This document shows, in pieces, positions 61,514 through 64,000 of a DNA stretch of 64,000 nucleotides (the first letter of the stretch is position 1; each line of letters begins with the position of its first letter). Position numbers and translations under genes: made by a program. The stretch covers positions 186,001 to 250,000 of the forward strand of contig JADJJH010000002.1 of the NCBI GenBank assembly GCA_016706595.1, read 5' to 3'. The notes below the pieces were generated by a model, which did not search any database, had not been told where the DNA came from, and was given only the letters and a program-made list of their open reading frames with translations. This DNA is from Bacteroidota bacterium (GTDB lineage Bacteria > Bacteroidota > Bacteroidia > Chitinophagales > Chitinophagaceae).

Positions 61514-62134
61514 ATGGTCATACGTATTTTTGTTTACGATGATAGTGATGAACGTCGAGATAGTTTAAAAGCATTAATTTCTTTAAGTGCCGAAATGAAT
61601 TATTTGGGAGGCTCACCTAATTGTAAAAATGTATTGTTAGAAATAAAAAAATTTTACCCTGATGTAGTATTGATGGATATAAATATGCCCGGCGTTGATG
61701 GTTTGGAAGGACTTCAAAAAATAAAGTCGAGCTACCCCGAGGTAAAGGTACTTATGCAAACAGCTTTTGATGATAGTGAAAAAATATTCACCAGTATTCG
61801 AAATGGTGCTAGTGGTTATATACTCAAGCGTGATAGTCCGCAACGCTTACTACAAGCCATCCATGAAGTATATGAAGGCGGCGCTGTAATGAATCCAGCG
61901 ATTGCGCAAAAGGTCTTGGATTATTTCAAACCCACACAAAAAAAATCACCATTAAGTGAGCGTGAGCAAGAAGTATTGGCATTGTTATCCGAAGGCTTGA
62001 GTTATAAAATGGTAGCCGCTAAATTGTGTGTGAGTTATACAACGATCAATACACATACCAAACATATTTATGAGAAGCTACATGTGGCATCATTAGGTGA
62101 AGCGATAGCATATTACTATAAGAATATAAAATAG
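61514..62134 (+). CDS. LuxR/NarL-type response regulator
   Basis: A 206-residue regulator. The receiver has the phospho-accepting Asp55 in VVLMDINMPGVDGLEGL and the Lys of YILKRDS. The C-terminal helix-turn-helix is of the LuxR/NarL type: LSEREQEVLALLSEGLSYKMVAAKLCVSYTTINTHTKHIYEKL. It lies ten bases after the Reg_prop kinase and is its obvious partner. Its targets may include the chitinase before it and the exported protein after it, but no binding sites could be recognised. Confidence 0.95.
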   Translation: MVIRIFVYDDSDERRDSLKALISLSAEMNYLGGSPNCKNVLLEIKKFYPDVVLMDINMPGVDGLEGLQKIKSSYPEVKVLMQTAFDDSEKIFTSIRNGASGYILKRDSPQRLLQAIHEVYEGGAVMNPAIAQKVLDYFKPTQKKSPLSEREQEVLALLSEGLSYKMVAAKLCVSYTTINTHTKHIYEKLHVASLGEAIAYYYKNIK

Positions 62135-62312
62135 CTATTAGGATAATTGCATTTCTGAATAACCTCTCATTCGCAAATTTGCACATCATCATATTTACAC
62201 ATTCGCATATGAAGTATCATTATAATTAGGGATTTTTTGAAGTGCAATCGAGTTCCATCTTTGTGATTCAGAATTCAGCATACATGTAGTTCGCTATTCA
62301 AAAGAAAACGTT

Positions 62313-64000
62313 ATGAAAAAAATCTTCTTACCTACTCAACGGAATATGCTTTTTAAAGCATGTATATTATTTATTTTAATCGCACTCTTGGGCAAATCCT
62401 TAAAGGCACAGTTTCTAGTAATTGGCACAAGTACTACAAATACAAATGGAAGTAACCCTGATCCGATTGATAGATTTGGAAATTACATGCATTATCAAAT
62501 TGTATATCTAGCTACAGAATTAAGTGCAGGAGGCATGACAGCCGGATCACAAATTACCGCCTTAGGATTTTCAGTTTCTGAGTCGCCTTCAGCGCTAGCA
62601 AATTTTACCATCTCAATGGGACATACTTCACAAGCCCTAGCAAATCCATATATCTCATCAGGTCTTAGCAATGTAAAATCTCCTTTTACCTATACACCTA
62701 CCGCGCAACCGGCTAGTAGTTTTGATATGATAATATTTGATACACCTTTTACTTGGAATGGTGTTTCAAACATTGTTGTAAATACCTGCACAGGTTCAAA
62801 TGCAATTAGCACGCCTTATGGCGGATTACGTTATTCATCAAGTGCATCAGGTATAGCGAGATATATTAGAAGCAATCTTCCAACAAATTGTGCAACGGCA
62901 ACCAATACAAATTCACCAAATAGACCCAACATTAGATTTAATTATTCTAATTCTCCTTGTTCGGGTGTGCCAACTCCGGGTAACACCTTAACCTCTGCAA
63001 ATCCTGTATGCATAAATCAATTATTTACGCTTTCATTACAAAACATAAATGTTGGAAGTGGACTTACCTACCAATGGTATAAAAATTGGATAGCTATTGC
63101 AGGAGCAACAAATTCTACCTACACAACTTCCATCACAACCAATTCAAATTTTTATTGTGAAGTAAATTGCAGTGGAAATATCCAAAGTTCTAATCCGGTA
63201 AGTATTAGCTTGAATAATTTTTTAAACTGTTATTGCACATCACAAGCTTCTACTAATTTTGATGAAGAAATTTACAATGTAATTGTCAACGGTGATGCTA
63301 CTAACCCCCTTTATTCAAATCTTAATGCATGTACCACTGTAGCCCCCGGTCCAGGCTCTCTTCTAGGCAGGTATTCAAACTTTAAAACATTAGGAAGCTT
63401 AACGCATTTTGCAGCAGGAGCCAGTATACCATTTACTATTTTTGAAAATGAATGTGATGGTCCACAGTATATGTCATTTGGTACTTCCATTTGGATAGAT
63501 TACAACCAAAATGGTTCCTTCGCAGATGCAGGAGAACAAGTGTTTGTTGAAACAAGTACCTTAATGGGTCCACGAAATATTACCGGAATTATTACTGTAC
63601 CTACAACAGTCATAACGGGTTGCACTGCGATGCGCATTACGGTTGCCGAAAATACTTCAGGCAGTGCATTAACACCATGTCTTTCATATGCCTATGGCGA
63701 AACTGAAGATTATATGATTTGTATAGATTCTGCTTGTCAAGGCACACCAAACGTTGGCGTTATTACCCCACAGTATAGTAATCCATGCGATAGTAATGCA
63801 AGTATTCATCTTACGATCAATGGAAATAATAATGTAACAGGTATTGGTTATCAATGGGAAGTTTCAAATACACCAACAGGTCCTTGGGTAACTATTGCAG
63901 GAAGTACTTCACAAACCTATACCATTCCTTCACCGAGCATACCTTCTTACTATAATTGTATTGCAACTTGCTCAACATCGATGTTATCATCTATGGCTGC
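62313..64000 (+). CDS. Exported GEVED surface protein, 3' end beyond window
   Basis: The frame is open from ATG 62313 to the window end (562 codons). The signal peptide is ACILFILIALLGKSLKAQF. An adhesion-like jelly-roll region follows (QIVYLATELSAGGMTAGSQI), then Ig-like stretches (LTYQWYKNWIAIAGATNSTY), a GEVED domain (SIWIDYNQNGSFADAGEQVF and YAYGETEDYMICI) and another Ig-like region. It matches the style of the 37863-42304 protein. The -7-like box CATCTTTG (62256-62263) lies 49 bases before the start. Whether it carries the dockerin-like module or a T9SS domain cannot be seen here. Confidence 0.88.
   Translation, partial: MKKIFLPTQRNMLFKACILFILIALLGKSLKAQFLVIGTSTTNTNGSNPDPIDRFGNYMHYQIVYLATELSAGGMTAGSQITALGFSVSESPSALANFTISMGHTSQALANPYISSGLSNVKSPFTYTPTAQPASSFDMIIFDTPFTWNGVSNIVVNTCTGSNAISTPYGGLRYSSSASGIARYIRSNLPTNCATATNTNSPNRPNIRFNYSNSPCSGVPTPGNTLTSANPVCINQLFTLSLQNINVGSGLTYQWYKNWIAIAGATNSTYTTSITTNSNFYCEVNCSGNIQSSNPVSISLNNFLNCYCTSQASTNFDEEIYNVIVNGDATNPLYSNLNACTTVAPGPGSLLGRYSNFKTLGSLTHFAAGASIPFTIFENECDGPQYMSFGTSIWIDYNQNGSFADAGEQVFVETSTLMGPRNITGIITVPTTVITGCTAMRITVAENTSGSALTPCLSYAYGETEDYMICIDSACQGTPNVGVITPQYSNPCDSNASIHLTINGNNNVTGIGYQWEVSNTPTGPWVTIAGSTSQTYTIPSPSIPSYYNCIATCSTSMLSSMA

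Overview
The window is a stretch of AT-rich bacterial chromosome from a member of the Bacteroidota, probably a Chitinophagales- or Sphingobacteriales-like lineage and possibly a draft or metagenome assembly. The evidence is the TAnnTTTG promoter box before many genes (with TTG about 17-23 nt further upstream), type IX secretion (T9SS) C-terminal domains, GEVED and Reg_prop proteins, TlpA/DUF4369 proteins, a YfhO protein, leucine dehydrogenase, an AmgK-RapZ fusion and an eukaryote-like IleRS2. Shine-Dalgarno sequences are mostly absent.

Layout. 1-8 kb: DUF349 protein (cut by the window edge), leucine dehydrogenase, DODA-type dioxygenase, pirin, DUF3108 protein, a beta-rich exported protein and a kinase-RapZ fusion. 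8-13.5 kb: ileS, a DksA-like protein with a histone-H1-like tail, and lipA. 13.5-26.5 kb: a T9SS cargo, a poly-G assembly scar, a Gfo/Idh/MocA oxidoreductase with recQ, an orphan TPR histidine kinase, pyrH, a MacB-type permease, a minisatellite of five ~95-bp units and two TlpA-like thiol oxidoreductases. 26.5-32 kb: PLP deaminase-like enzyme and era, initiator tRNA-Met with promoter and terminator, der and comM/yifB. 32-33 kb: a small helical protein and a MntA/HepT toxin-antitoxin pair. 33-42.3 kb: secreted repeat proteins, two of them broken by one-base homopolymer shifts. 42.6-49 kb: thioredoxin-like protein, MerR regulator, YfhO, GNAT and another T9SS cargo. 49-55.3 kb: a plus-strand cluster of a putative FMN-type barrel protein, tryptophanase, NorC-like cytochrome c, a divergent NorB-like protein, a zinc-ribbon protein, and a chimera of the start of GGGP synthase with the C-terminal half of the barrel protein. 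55.4-64 kb: GH18 chitinase, a Reg_prop histidine kinase with its LuxR-type regulator, and a GEVED protein that runs off the end.

Best leads. (1) A C-terminal module of about 190 residues ends in two dockerin-like Ca-binding loops and the motif FIYSxHP; three large exported proteins end in it and lack a T9SS domain. (2) The NorB-like protein lacks one FeB histidine (Asn190), both usual pocket glutamates (Val194, Asn198) and a low-spin heme histidine (Met330). (3) A gene fusion joins 47 residues of GGGP synthase to 242 residues of a neighbouring paralogue at a short microhomology. (4) Several genes have only 4-5 nt between the TAnnTTTG box and the start codon, implying leaderless mRNAs. Intergenic regions also carry several families of degenerate word-like repeats. 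Homopolymer frameshifts and the poly-G scar mean some reading frames need checking against reads.
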